Assembly (NCBI GenBank): GCA_950295325.1
Contig: OX485808.1
Location: 18,432,527-18,496,526 of the forward strand
Direction of reading: 5' to 3'
DNA from: Polytrichum commune
Lineage: Eukaryota > Streptophyta > Polytrichopsida > Polytrichales > Polytrichaceae
Length of the DNA stretch: 64,000 bases
Shown: piece after piece, positions 34,620 through 46,541 of the stretch
Layout: every line of letters begins with the position of its first letter
How positions within the stretch are numbered: the first letter of the stretch is position 1
Program-made: the position numbers and the translations under genes
The notes under the pieces: model-generated
Databases searched by the model: none
What the model saw: the letters and a program-made list of their open reading frames with translations, nothing else
Told to the model about the DNA's origin: nothing

Positions 34620-36100
34620 GAATCTTTGAGTTACAAATTTGTAGGAGCTTTGATTACACTCTACAAGTCACCCACTTGGTTCTAATTTGATGTATTCTAT
34701 GTGAGGGTGATACAAACTTAGGTTGACTTGGATCTTTTGCCTGCAAATCCTAGAGTAACTATTTCTATATTTTTTGCTTGGGATGGTGGCTTAGTTGTAC
34801 ATTGAGGGCTTTAAGACGTTTGTATGTTTCCAATTTCAGGGTTCTCTATAATTGAAGGAGGAACAAGTTTTGCATTCTTTCATCATCAACTATAGCTTGC
34901 TATGTCAAAGTTTTTGTACCTTCATTTGGACTTTTATGTAATGAAGTCCTTATAATCACTACCTCAACCTTGAAAACTTCTGAGGTTCCATGGTCAAGTG
35001 TATTCAACAACTGAAACACTCCTCATAGATATCCAAGGGTTTAATCGCACATTCAAGCAAATGCATGATCAAGTCATGGACTACACGATGGGCGAGAGGA
35101 GAGTGGATGATGATTTGCAATAGCAGCGAGACATCCATCGTCTCTCACCCGTTATGGGACATAAATGGTTTGCTCATGGATGTATATGGTAGGTTATGGA
35201 TGAAATGCTCTTTGTGCGCATAGAAGAGTGCAAGAAAGTCATTGGAAACCCCCTCCACTTGGACGAGTGACCGGTCATGGCTCCTTGATCGTCACCTTTA
35301 ACAATTCACATGAATTCTGGCTGAACCCCAAATTCTTTGTGATCAAACTTACCTTCTCCACCCACATTTGTCGTTCAACTAAACTTCAAACTTCGCAAAT
35401 TATAGTCGCATTTTATAACACACATAGAAAAAAGAAAACCATCAGTCACCTATCCTAAACAGACACCTATATTCATGTCGTGTGTATGGATCTAAGAACA
35501 AACACTAAAAAGACATGTATACAAAAAAAGATCGAACTACTACACTCAAAATTTGTTAACCATCCTAGACAAAACCATTAGCAAAGTATTCCACATCATG
35601 CATACCAGGCAATGGTGGCAAAATCCGGCTGGTTGATTGCAAAGAGGAAAAGGTAGAGAATACATTTATAATACATCAAGAGAGGGGAGAGAATTGCATA
35701 CATGCCTTGATGGGAGTCCGTCCAGGTTAGGACAGAAATGAAGTCGTTGGACTTGATGATGTTTTTAATATTTGTTTATTTGGGAACGAGCATATATATA
35801 TATATATGTTCCAAAGTAAAGGAGCAAATGTGGTAGCAGCATCATGTGAACTGGGAGGAGGAGTCCAGGGTATAAGCACACTGCAGCTCGACCCAGTGAT
35901 AAAGTGGCTGTAACATCCAGTGGGACCAAATTGAGTACACACACAGAGCAATAAGTGAAACCCCAGTACTTCCACGTCAACGAAGGAAGTAAGTTAGATG
36001 CGTCCATTAAATGGGCCAACAAAGGGCTTCAACTGCAGCAGTGCGAGAGCGTCAGCTTCTCGAGAAGTTGACATGTTAATTGCCCATACATAAAAGAGTG
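34620..36100. other. Intergenic, no gene recognised
   Basis: 35460-35600 is a partial, diverged copy of the 340-bp dispersed family (ACACCTATATTCATG, AAATTTGTTAACCATCC). An (AT)n run lies at 35793-35806. Other frames are short and unsupported. Confidence 0.45.
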
Positions 36101-36103
36101 CAT

Positions 36104-36305
36104 CAGTGATCGATCGGGGAGATTTTTGGGCATAATCGGTTGAGATCCTGGTGTTTGCAAGTCCAGCCGGTTACATGTTGACATCCTCCGGTTTTCCTTT
36201 TATTAAAATGGGGTATATTCTATAAATTCCTCTAAAATGATGAGTAATGTTCCTGCAGTCTTGAATTTCAATCGGTTATCTCTCAAACTCAACCGGTTCA
36301 TGTCT
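36104..36305 (-). mobile_element. hAT MITE (CAGTGATCGGGGAG family), truncated copy
   Basis: It starts CAGTGATCGATCGGGGAG, continues with TTGGGCATAATCGGTTGAGA and runs to AACTCAACCGGTTCA, where the family sequence stops and the next element begins. The inner 200 bp match 41496-41721 and 52551-52777 inverted. Confidence 0.75.
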
Positions 36306-36307
36306 TT

Positions 36308-37039
36308 CAGGGCTGGTTTACATGAAGTCTCAAGTCCCAAGTCCCACTCATGTTATCAAGTCCTAACATGGAGGCAAAGTCCTAACTTATGAGCCTTAAG
36401 AAACTGTTAAAGTATGGTTAATAATCATTGAGGTCGGATCTTGATTATTTTATGTAAATTATTTGCAGAAGTTGTGTTGAGAGTTGGGTCTAGTTTTTTT
36501 GCTCGACCCAACTCCTCAACACAAGTCCTGAGTCTCGCCTCCAAAAAGTGTTATCATGTAGGCATCCATGTTATACTTGGGACTTAGAACTTGGAACCCC
36601 GTGTGAAGTTTCAAGGCCGGTTTACATAAAGTCCCAAGTCCCAAGTCCCAAGCCCCACTCATGTTATCAAGTCCTAACATGGAGGCAAAGTCCTAACATG
36701 GAGGCAAAGTCCTAACTTATGAGCCTTAAGAAAACGTTAAAGTATGGTTTATCATCATTGAGGTCAGATCTTGATTATTTTATGTAAAGTATTTGCGAGA
36801 GTTGTTTTGAGATTTGGGTCTAGCTTTGTTGTTCGACCCAACTCCTCAACACAAGTCCTCAGCCTCACCTCCAAAAAGTGTTGTCATGTAGGCATCCATG
36901 TTATACTTGGGACTTAGAACTTGGGATCCCATGTGAAGTGGTGAGTCCCAACTTCCATGCTCTCGATGGCTAAGATTGCATGGATTGATCTCAAGTGACT
37001 TGGGACTCAGGACTTGAGACCCTGTGTGAACTGGCCCTC
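36308..37039. repeat. Tandemly duplicated TIR element (TTTACATGAAGTC..)
   Basis: Unit 1 begins GGGCTGGTTTACATGAAGTC near 36311 and unit 2 restarts at about 36615 with GGCCGGTTTACATAAAGTCC. The array ends near 37038 with an inverse terminus (ACCCTGTGTGAACTGGCCC). Inside unit 2 a 22-bp phrase (about GCAAAGTCCTAACATGGAG) is repeated again. The end sequence resembles the Harbinger-type GGGC..TTCACAC elements. Non-coding. Confidence 0.6.
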
Positions 37040-37215
37040 GGAGTCCAACCCATTACATGTTATAATCTTTCGGTCTGTCTTTATTAATTCTAGCATACAT
37101 TCTATAGATTCGCCTAAAAAGATCGGCGATTTTCTTGAAGTCTTGAACCTCAACTAGTTATTTCTCAAACTCAACCGGTTCATCTTTAACTACTAGTTGA
37201 TTCTCTCTGTTCATT
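37040..37215 (-). mobile_element. hAT MITE (CAGTGATCGGGGAG family), internal fragment
   Basis: Contains ATTACATGTTATAATCTT, CGCCTAAAAAGATCGGCGAT and CTCAAACTCAACCGGTTCAT, in the same order and orientation as 36104-36305 but without the CAGTG terminus. It follows directly after the preceding tandem element. Confidence 0.6.
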
Positions 37216-39220
37216 GCTTTGTTAAATGATTTTGTGGTACCTACTTATATGGGAAAAGTAGATGATACGAGGTTTTTCCATCAATTGTTGCCATGTTATG
37301 CTGCAACCCGCAATACAAGGACACAATAATAAGATGTTGACCTTAGACATCAACTAATGAAGCCCCATTGTTGGGCCTTAACATTATCCCACGTAGTACT
37401 CTTCAAAGCAAGCCCAACTCTCGATGCACTTGCTAGCTCGTGTTGCTACACAACTTGCCCTAAGAAATTCAAAAGTGATGATTGGTGGAGAAGGCCATTA
37501 CCATCCCAAGGGTGTGTTTGCATGTTTCTCTCATGTGGTACAATGTCATAAAAGTGGAAGTTGTTCTCAACAATTGATTTTAGGATGGTTCATTCAGATT
37601 TAATGAAGGTTATTTGTAGTTGCTACTTACAAATTGCTCTAATTTAAAATAAAATGATCATGTTGGCACTCGTATTTGTACACTTAATTCATGTTGGTTA
37701 AGACTAACCTCCTATGCAAATGGATTATTTTATGCTAAGGGATTTGGATTCCTTTGACCATCAACTTCTCTTAACCTAAGTTACATTTTAACCTGTGTTA
37801 AACCCCATGGTGGATTTTGGTGAGGTGTCGGCTTAGACTGATCCAATGTTTCTTGTGTTCCAAGGCTTGAATGTCGAAGGCAAATATACAAGGGTTGGCA
37901 TGTGTTGCTTATTGAACTTCATCCCTCAACATTCAAGCCTTTTGCACATGGTAACACACATTTGTTCATGTGCTCTATATTGAAGGTGGCAAGCCAAGGA
38001 AGTAAAAACGTTGTGAAGTGAACTTGTTGATATCTATTTAAAGATCACATCCATGTAGTTGGTGCTCTATAATAACTTGGTGAGGTCCATGCAAGCATGT
38101 TGTGGCTTAAAATTTAATAAATTCCTCCTAAATCAAGAATAATGAGTTTCAAGTCGAAACTTTTTTGGTGTTTTGAGCACATGTAGGTTTATGATGTATC
38201 ATTGCATGAATAAATATGAATATTCATGGATGATAAATAAAGAAAAAAACACTTAAATGAAAAGTGAGACTAATTTAAGACATGTATGGGTAAATATTTT
38301 AATATTTCACAAAATAAGAAAAAGGAATATTTTTGTCAAGGTACATTCAATTGTCATATGATGTGCATTTCTAATGAACATAAAAGTTCAAATAAGTTCA
38401 AATCGATTTTGGGACAAAGGGTTCAAGTCATGCATAGATTAGATGAATGTCCTATACTAAAAGCCTTGCTTCTAGTCCTTGCTGGTACCAGTGAAGTACT
38501 CTACCAAGTCATTTAAGTTGTATTGCTTCTTATGAAACAATATCTTTATAAGACATTTTTTTAGAAGTTAATTTCGGACATGGGAACCTTTATTTATCAA
38601 GGGATTTTTGTCATTCTGTTGCCTTCAACCAACAAAAATATAGTCACTAGTTGCACACCAATTTACAATATTTTTGTGATGAAAATGATATTTCAAATTG
38701 GATTTTTTGATTCATTTTTTTGTTTTTCACAAGTAGATATGTTCACACAACAATTGAACATAGTTGATTTCATTTGCATCCCCATCCACCCTTCAAACAT
38801 TCTCATGTGGACTAAAACATCCTCATGGAACATTGGGGGTTGAACAAGTACCAACCAATTATATCTTATATACGTTCTTAACTCTAACATTCATTGGTTG
38901 CAAAGGTCTAGATACATAAATAAATTATAAATTTGCGTATAACCTCCGCTTGGCATTTGTAGAATCGCCACATTTGGCACTAAGAGCACCAAAATCAAGA
39001 ACTACAACGAATTACACAAACGAAGGCAACCATACACTCATAATATGGAGATTTGTGCAAGTAAGTTGCCTTTCCGAAAGCTTGAGCAGCTCATTGAATC
39101 CAATAATCAACCTAAAGGGAATCGAAACAATGTCACTCTAACCTCAAATGTACTAGTTCCTCAGAAGATTTGCATGAGCATGTCTTCATATAGTATTCAA
39201 TCATGGCATTTTGAACGAAG
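37216..39220. other. Intergenic, no gene recognised
   Basis: AT-rich, with reading frames up to 91 codons but no recognisable domain, element terminus or RNA gene. Confidence 0.4.
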
Positions 39221-39532
39221 GTATGTGGGTGTTACTCGGTTCGTTTTTTCATGTTCGCCAACTTCTTCTTAGTAGATTTACACAGAAAGAACTTGTGTTG
39301 CATTAGCAAATCTACGATGAAGCATCAACAAAAATCGGATTGATGTAGTTGTAGTTATTGGGATCCTTAACTAAATGGATAAGTCCTCCCAGTTGTGTTC
39401 ATTATCGTGTGTGTAGTTATTAACACATTTTGAAGTCAAGCTCTGATCTCTTATAAACACGTGTCTTTATGGTGTTTGTTTTATGATCCTCACCAATCGA
39501 ATATAGGTGCCCAGATAAGAAAAGTAACTTAA
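39221..39532 (+). repeat. Dispersed ~340-bp repeat, copy 2 (SINE target)
   Basis: Matches 22807-23150 from GTATGTGGGTGTTACTCGG to ATATAGGTGCCC. The SINE at 39546 is inserted just after this repeat's right part, at ACCCGCAT. The corresponding unoccupied sequence (ATGATACCCGCATTAC) follows copy 1 near 23160. Confidence 0.65.
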
Positions 39533-39545
39533 GGAAACCCGCATA

Positions 39546-39913
39546 GATAGATAGAAACTCCGGTCCCTTTTTAGCAAGGGGTTGGCGTGAATAAAGTGTC
39601 CGTTCGTAATGCCAATGACCCGATGCCCACTGGACAAGGGGACATTGGGACAATACTACTCTCCCCTTTCGAGGATGGACACTATAGTGACACACTATAC
39701 TAGTTCCTAGCTAGCCACTAGTGCCTTGAAGATACCGGACATGGTATCCCCCCAAAGGGCTTTGAGGTACCCATACAACAAGGTCCAAGGACCCCCCACC
39801 ATAGTTGGGTGGACTAAGGTGGTGAGCACCACGCCGGCATGGGGAATAGAACCCACAACCTCCTCATTGGGGGCCATGAGCCCTAACCACCAAGCCAAGG
39901 CCCGTGGTGCCTT
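39546..39913 (-). mobile_element. tRNA-derived SINE with LINE-like 3' end
   Basis: A 368-bp element flanked by a perfect 13-bp duplication, GGAAACCCGCATA, at 39533-39545 and 39914-39926. On the minus strand the 5' head has an A box (TGGCTTGGTGG, 39897-39887) and a B box (GGTTCTATTCC, 39853-39843) about 35 bp apart, as in a tRNA-derived Pol III promoter. A unique body follows. The last 140 bp match the 3' ends of the elements at 281 and 887, including a partly paired stem-loop (39585-39560) and a TCTATCTATCTAT tail. It is complete by structure and fairly young because the duplication is perfect. It needs a LINE for movement. Confidence 0.85.
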
Positions 39914-39926
39914 GGAAACCCGCATA

Positions 39927-40157
39927 CCTTACACCCAAATGACATATGGTGAGCTGAATCTCCAAGAGACTACTGCATAGGAGTAGTGACTGACTCGACA
40001 AAACATACATTCTAAAGGCGCCAAAATCGAACGTTGGATTTTAATCAAGGCAAGGCCCATCAAGTTAAGCACTGTGGAAATCTTGGGCCATCCATGCCTC
40101 TGGGCTAGAGCTTAATTTTCAAGAAAGTCCTTCCTTTGATGGCCTTACCCTTTAAGG
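39927..40157. other. Non-coding spacer
   Basis: A short stretch between the SINE target and the next dispersed repeat copy; no recognised feature. Confidence 0.4.
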
Positions 40158-40510
40158 TACGTGGGTGTGATTCTGCTCAGTTTTTTATGTTCTTCATCTT
40201 CTACATATTATGTCTAGACAATGAAACTTGTGTGTGCATTAGCAAATCTATGATGAAGCATGAGCAAAAACCGGGTTGAAAATCAGATCTTTCTTGGTTG
40301 AGTTATGGTTATTGGAAGTGCATGTTTTGTTGATTCATTAACCAAATACATAGGTCTCTCCATTTATGTTCATTATTGAGTGCGGAGTAGTTAATGGAAT
40401 TTGAAGACGTTGTCCAATCTTTTTGAAGCGTTTGTCTACATGGTGTTTGTTGTTTGATCCTCACTTAACCACACACCAATCAAGCATAGGTGTCCGTTTG
40501 AGAATCATAA
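40158..40510 (+). repeat. Dispersed ~340-bp repeat, copy 3
   Basis: GTACGTGGGTGTGATTCTGC to CAATCAAGCATAGGTGTCCG, in the same order as copies 1 and 2. It keeps the ATGATGAAGCATGAGCAAAA and TGGTGTTTGTTGTTTGATCC landmarks. Confidence 0.65.
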
Positions 40511-41495
40511 CCAAATATGTAACTCCCAGATACCCTACACAAAGCACGGTCACTTAAGAACAATAACAACAACACGATTCAATTTAAACCGTTATAAAAA
40601 TAGCATAGGAGAGAGACGTAAAAAAGAAGAAGACGACTTCAATGTTGTCGCCAATGTGAATTATGGTGGCGTTTCGTATTCAAACTGGCCTAATGTCATA
40701 TATAGTGTCAGAATATACATCATGAGAATCAGAAGGCCCTTGAAGATACCACCTCCTTCAAAGATGAGCACCTTGAACGAGCAAGGACAACTTGGCATGC
40801 ATCTCTTCTCCCCCATGGTCAGTTGCCCTAGATACTCTCACTATGATCCCACGATGATTGGGTGGACGACAATGATAGGGTGCACCAAAAATCAAGGGTT
40901 AGGAAGGTCACCCATTAAACCATTAGAGAGAGACACAACAACTTGTTATATGGAATAGTAACTCATAGGGAAGTGAATTGTGGCTCACAATTCAGTGGTT
41001 TCTAGTAAAATTTGGAATGATGGCCCAAACCTGCATAGTGGCCAAGTGTCAACATGGTGACACTAATTAATATTCTCTTTGATGAAATACAAATGGATAA
41101 CTCACATTATTTTGTTAATGATATTAATAAGAATCGTAATGCACTTGTTGCTTTGTGACTTAAGGTAGATGTGCCTAATGCGGTTACTTATCTTAATCAT
41201 ACACCTATATTAGAGTGGTATGTGGTTTGGCGTGGTTCTAAGAACGGATACCATAAAGAGGTTGGACTGCATGCTCAAAAAATGATAACCATTATAGTTT
41301 CAATAGTCAACATAATTGGGGGGGGGGGGGAGACCTATATGACCATTTGACAAGCATGAAAATCTTCGCTCAAATAATGAATAAGATATCCATACAAGCT
41401 CCAAAAATCATGAGGAAAGTGGCTACGGCCTCGATTTGGATTTGCTAACCATCTTGTAGTGATCACGTGTTTCATATCCTAGGAGAAGTGGGCCA
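40511..41495. other. Intergenic with partial repeats
   Basis: 40656-40958 has an unsupported 100-codon frame. 41204-41315 is an inverted partial copy of the dispersed family. A G-run of about 13 lies at 41321-41333. Confidence 0.4.
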
Positions 41496-41721
41496 CAATG
41501 ATCGGGGAGTACCGGCAGTTACTTACAGATGAACCGGTTGAGTTTGAGAAATAACCAGTTGAAATTCAAGACTGCAAGAAAATTACTGATCATTTTAGAG
41601 GAATTTATAGAATATACCTCACTTTAATAAAGGAAAACCGGAGGATGTCAACATGTAACTGGTTGGACTTGCAAACATTAGGATCTCAACCGATTATGCC
41701 CAAAAACCTCCCCGATCACTG
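41496..41721 (+). mobile_element. hAT MITE (CARTGATCGGGGAG family), complete copy with perfect TSD
   Basis: 226 bp. The ends are CAATGATCGGGGAG and CTCCCCGATCACTG. GTGGGCCA occurs on both sides (41488-41495 and 41722-41729), a perfect 8-bp target duplication. The inner sequence has AACCGGTTGAGTTTGAGAAA and CATGTAACTGGTTGGACTTG. Non-coding. It is inserted at the edge of the TIR element that continues at 41730. Confidence 0.92.
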
Positions 41722-41729
41722 GTGGGCCA

Positions 41730-42113
41730 CATTGATTATCCCAATTAGTGCGTGTGGTATTAATTCCCGAAACACGCACTATTTCATCAAGTCTCAAAAT
41801 TATCGAGGGTTGGAATTTTTATTGAGTGATACTGAATACATGCTCATTTACCATACATTTCAAGAGAATTAGTGTATGCTCTAAGGTGCTTGTAGAGCGA
41901 TAAAAACAAATTTACATGCAAAGCCATGCTTGTCGGTGAATAATGCCGGGATGAATAGTGCCGCAACTTTCGGTGAATAGTGGCAGGATGAATAGTGCCT
42001 CTACTTTCGGTGGATAGTGCCAGGATGAACAACACTTCCTAGATCTTTCGGTAACACTAAACTCCCACATGCACTATTAACCCTCCTCACCATTCGGGAC
42101 AATCAGTGTAGTT
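41730..42113. mobile_element. TIR element (GATTATCCCAATTAGTG ends)
   Basis: The left end CATTGATTATCCCAATTAGT and right end (GGGACAATCAGTGTAGT) are inverse versions of the ends of 55615-56318. The interior carries repeats of GAATAGTGCC. Non-coding; the CACTACACTGAT-like terminus suggests CACTA type. Confidence 0.6.
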
Positions 42114-42712
42114 GCGGGAAAGGAACGATTTTAATCCGCATCCACCTATCAACCAAAGAGGGGAGAGATCTTCAAGGGGAGCATTGAAGGCGCACCGGTG
42201 CTATTATTTTGTTCTTCAATTTCGTGGGCTTGTGCTTGTCCCTTTCTGTCTATCCGTTGCAGTTGACCGCAAACCTTTTTGTGGGCCTCAAACGAACAAC
42301 ATTGCCCTTCGAATATAGCCAGCGGTGGCTTTAATATTGTTCACAACGACATACACTTGGCCGCCAATAGAAGCAAGCTGTTCTTATCCGAGGTTTCGGC
42401 ATTTTCTTCTTGAAGGCGATCCAAAGGCTTAATTGGCATGTGAGAGGTGTGGACTCTCCTGGTTGGTTTGCGAATCAGCAGGAATCTTGTTTTGTGGACT
42501 CGCCATTGCTAAAAAGCGTTCATAAGAAGAGGAAAAAGTAGAGGGCTTCCATTTAGGACATTCGAGTATAGGTGGCTCATAATTATCATACTCCAATTAT
42601 ACTCGTCTATAAATTGTATGATTTTATGAGCCAATCCAGCAGTGTGTAGCTTCTACGAATTTTCATCGAAACCCTGAACCCAAGTTCAGTATACATATCA
42701 TTCAGTGGCCGG
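42114..42712. other. Intergenic, no gene recognised
   Basis: Only short frames. 42112-42318 is open for 68 codons with no recognisable motif. Confidence 0.35.
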
Positions 42713-42942
42713 GACGTTAGTAGTGTTTGGGCATAGTCGGTCAAGATCCTCGTGATTCTAAATCCAGCCGGTTACATGTTGACATAATCTTCCAGTTTTG
42801 CTTTCTTCATTTGAGGCATATTCTCTTGTAGATTCCTCTAAAATGATCGGTTAGTTCTGCTGAAATCTTTGAACTTTGACTGGTTATTTCTCAAACTCAA
42901 TCGGTTCATCTGTAACTAACTATCAGTTCTCACCGTTCAATG
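42713..42942 (-). mobile_element. hAT MITE (CAGTGATCGGGGAG family), diverged copy
   Basis: Both ends are recognisable (CAGTGGCCGGG and CCGTTCAATG). The interior GGGCATAGTCGGTCAAGATC and CTCAAACTCAATCGGTTCAT match the family. No convincing 8-bp duplication remains. Confidence 0.75.
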
Positions 42943-43151
42943 ATACGGAGCACCAAGTTTCACTTGAAATGATAACTGATTTCAGAAACATGTTGTGAGC
43001 ATTTTTGCTACCTGCATCCAATTTCATTAGTGCTTTACACAAGCAGATTCACGGAACTTACAACTAACTTCAATTCATGAGCAATGGAGTTCATCATGTA
43101 CGAGGCTCTCCGATTGCTCCCAGAGACTAAGGTAGGAAAACCGAATACAGT

Positions 43152-43615
43152 GAATGAGCACTACACCGTTTATGGTATTTTGTGTCACTATTTGTAAAAG
43201 GCCTAAACTAGATGCCTAGAGTTTTCAAAGTGTCACGTTCGTTATTTGTCAATATGATACTATTCGTCAACATAAGCAACTTTTTACAGTGAGAATTATT
43301 TGCATTTATGACATTCAGTATAGCACATTGGGATGCTTGAGATGATAGTTGCGCGTTTTAGTATGCAAAGGGAAGATATTATTGAGTGTGCTAATGGCAA
43401 TTGTCATGTGTGTACATTTTAGTATGCAAGAGAAAGATATTAGTAAGCGTACTTGAACGCCAAGTGTCATGAGGTGGCACTAATGGTGAAGTTGTTGGTC
43501 ATTAGTGTAACCAACAGTAGCATGTGCCTCAAAATAGGGTAAGTGACACATACACCTAGCATACTCACTACTATGCATGTGACACTAAATACCATAGACA
43601 ATGTATTGGTGCACT
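43152..43615. mobile_element. TIR element (TATTTAGTGTCAC family)
   Basis: The left end is CACTACACCGTTTATGGTAT and the right end is its inverse in diverged form (ACTAAATACCATAGACAATG). The interior matches 4322-5393 and 56357-56914. Non-coding. Confidence 0.65.
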
Positions 43616-45895
43616 AGACTAGGGGTAGAATGATTCTTATGTAGACCCAAAATGGCTAATTGGTAAAAAGTTGGTCCGAAAAGGATGTAGTGATAGGTGG
43701 GATGCAACGATTGGCTGGATAGGTGATGTTTGACACCACTTGAGATCACTTTTGGGTGCCATTGAGCTAACCGTTTTGTGTGGATGCATATACATAGTAG
43801 GATATTTTGATGCTCAAATGAGGTAGACTCTACTATACAAGTAGGGGGCTTGACTTACTTGCCTCTTTTGGGAAAATGTAACTAATTATTTACAGGGAAT
43901 AAAATTATGAAACAACTTGCATTCCTCATAATTTCCTCTACTCCATCTCTGAAAATTATTGCACAAATTTCAAGCCGTTCTTTTTGGCCGAATCAACTTA
44001 TTTTCACCGTTTTCCATGTTTCTACCTTAGCTTTTAAATTTAAAAACAAAACAAAAAAACAAAACAAAACAAAAAATAAATGACCTCTCTTATCAACCTC
44101 TCTTACAATTGAGTTATATTGTAGGAATTGCTTGTACATCATGATTGACATGACCCACAACACGATTCTTGCATAAAAGTGGCTCACTTGAGGGTTGGTT
44201 TAAACTATCGTGAAGAAATGCACCAGTCGAGAAGTTGAGGGGAATGGAGCAATATGATTGGCTACGAAATGGGTTCTTCATTGGTCAAGGTTTACACTAC
44301 AGCCAATACTTCTCCCGTGGAGAACTTCAAGCATGGGTGAAACAAATGACATGGATGTCAATATGGCAACCCTTTTTGCTAGGGGAGTTCTCCAAAGGTC
44401 AAGTTTATTGGGCACCCTCAAACCCTTAGACAAGACACTTGGCCTCCAGAGAACTCCAACTTGAGGCAAAGGAAAAGAGTTATTGTTTTTTCCATCCGGT
44501 CCACCGTACCAACCGTTGCCTCGAATAACCTTGTCTTGGGCTAAAATTTTTTATTGACTGATGCACTTCTTCACTGTAGTTTGTACCGGTATATAGTATG
44601 TGGTTATACAACATTGTATAATATCTACACGGACGACTACGCATTGTTGTACTACACGGGCTAATATCATATGGCAATTCATCTCCAAGATGAGTACCCA
44701 CGGCCCACTTCGCCCTTTCTCCGTGATTTGTTTCTTTAAAAGGGAATTTTAGCAATGAGCTTCGTTAATTTGAGATAATGTATCTTCAACTTGCTCAATT
44801 CCCTAGGTAATGGGAATGAATGTTTGCTCAATGACAACCTTTGGCATGTCTCCAAGCTTCACAAAATCATTTTGGGGGGCTCTAGTTGATTATGACACAG
44901 TCGAGTGCCAGAAAACCAAGGAGGATTTGGAGAAAGCCCTCGAGGTCGCTTAGGCGTTGTATTTTAAGAGTTTTTTTATAATAATTTGGTCTTTTAGGGT
45001 GTTGATTGCATGCAGGAGAAACGTTGCGGTTATTTGGAAACTCAAAGGTCCGGTGATGGGTAGTATTAGTATTATCCGGTGATGATTGTAATGTTTCTTT
45101 GTTCCAAAGAATAAAGAATCCCCTCTTTTCCGGATGTAGGAATCTCAGTGCTTCATACTAAATTTGAAGTCAAGACGGATAAACATAACTCATCAGCTGA
45201 GTAATGTTATGATATTACGATGATTATTGAAAAACATTACGATATCAATATAAAATGTTTAAGAAAAAAATCTCAACAACATGTATATTGATAGAATACT
45301 CCCATAGTATGCCATTATATCATATTCCCTATGGATAGTGAACTCTTCAGGATAGATACATAGACCCTCAATGGTATTAAAAATTCATATATATCCTCAA
45401 GTACCCCCACCTACTTGTTAATAAAAAAAGAAGGAAAACAGAATATAACATACTTGAGTGGTATTAAACTGTTTTCTTTATTTCTTAAAAAGTGAGGTGA
45501 TGTATAGGTAGCCCATCCCCCTTAAAACACATGCTGATTGATTTTTCTGGCATTTGGGAGCCTGGGATTAGTTAGCATTTCCTCCACAAACTCATCATGA
45601 GCCTCGACTTCACCAATAACTATAACCCCTGCCACATTCCCTGGCCACTGACACGGCTCATGGGTTTCCTGTTTTCGCAATCTTCGTAATGATATGATAT
45701 AATATACCAAGTTCGGTCACACTTATATATCATTATTCTTTCTCCCTCTCACTGGCACCTTCTGCCACTCTTTCACCGGATTCTACAAAAAAAAATTCGC
45801 CCCCCCCCCCCCCCCCATTTCCCCTGCCAGCGGCATCTCGTCGAAATAAGAGTCTACACTGATTATCCCGATTAGTGCATGTTGCGATTCAGAGC
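43616..45895. other. Intergenic, no gene recognised
   Basis: A poly-A/AAAAC run lies at 44041-44079 and a C-run of about 17 at 45800-45816. Frames at 44235-44469 occur on both strands and are mutual shadows. 45855-45879 is a lone end of the GATTATCCC..TTAGTG family. Confidence 0.4.
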
Positions 45896-46541
45896 TATCG
45901 TAGACATGCTACTAACCGTGCATATTTGGGTTTCAAATGGTTTTCCACAAGGTGGGTTAAACCTTTTTTAATTTTTTTTTAAAATTTGTAATTAGTAAAT
46001 GAGATGAGAGTATTGTGGTAAAATGAAATGACAATTGTATTTGAAAAGTTGTAACCTTTCTACAATCAAGTTCACAACTATATGCATCAATGTGTGATCA
46101 ATGTGCCATTCACTAACCGTGCATGTTAGGTTTCACTAAAGGAGCTACAAATGTTGCCCTCTTCTTTGTAGGCATAGGAAATTGATGAGGTTTTGATATT
46201 GTCCTTTTGACTTGTGTAGCCATTTTCTTCTCAAGTTGTTGTTGAAATTTTTGCTTCTTTTTTGGCCATGGCAAGGTCTGCTCTTTTCATCTTCATCAAA
46301 TTGCTACATCTACACCTTGCTATGTGATTCGACTGAAGGAAACTCCATGATGAGTGTGAGTTGACAGTGATGTTTTATTTCATTGGCGCGGTCATGATTG
46401 AGTTTGAGAGACATCGGATGGTTGAGATTGCATGTGATATAATTTGACGGCCGAGATTATAAGTACACGGTAAGTGGCATGGTGGAGTATCGTGACATGC
46501 ACGGTAAGTGGTGCTGCACGGTTAGTAGCATGTCTACGATA
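45896..46541. mobile_element. TIR element with perfect 27-bp inverted ends
   Basis: The ends at 45896-45922 and 46515-46541 are exact inverse complements (begins TATCGTAGACATGCTACTAA). The outermost TA on each side may be the target duplication of a Tc1/mariner-type element. A second, partial copy of the inner end (ACTAACCGTGCATG) occurs at about 46111. No transposase frame. Perfect ends suggest recent activity. Confidence 0.82.
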
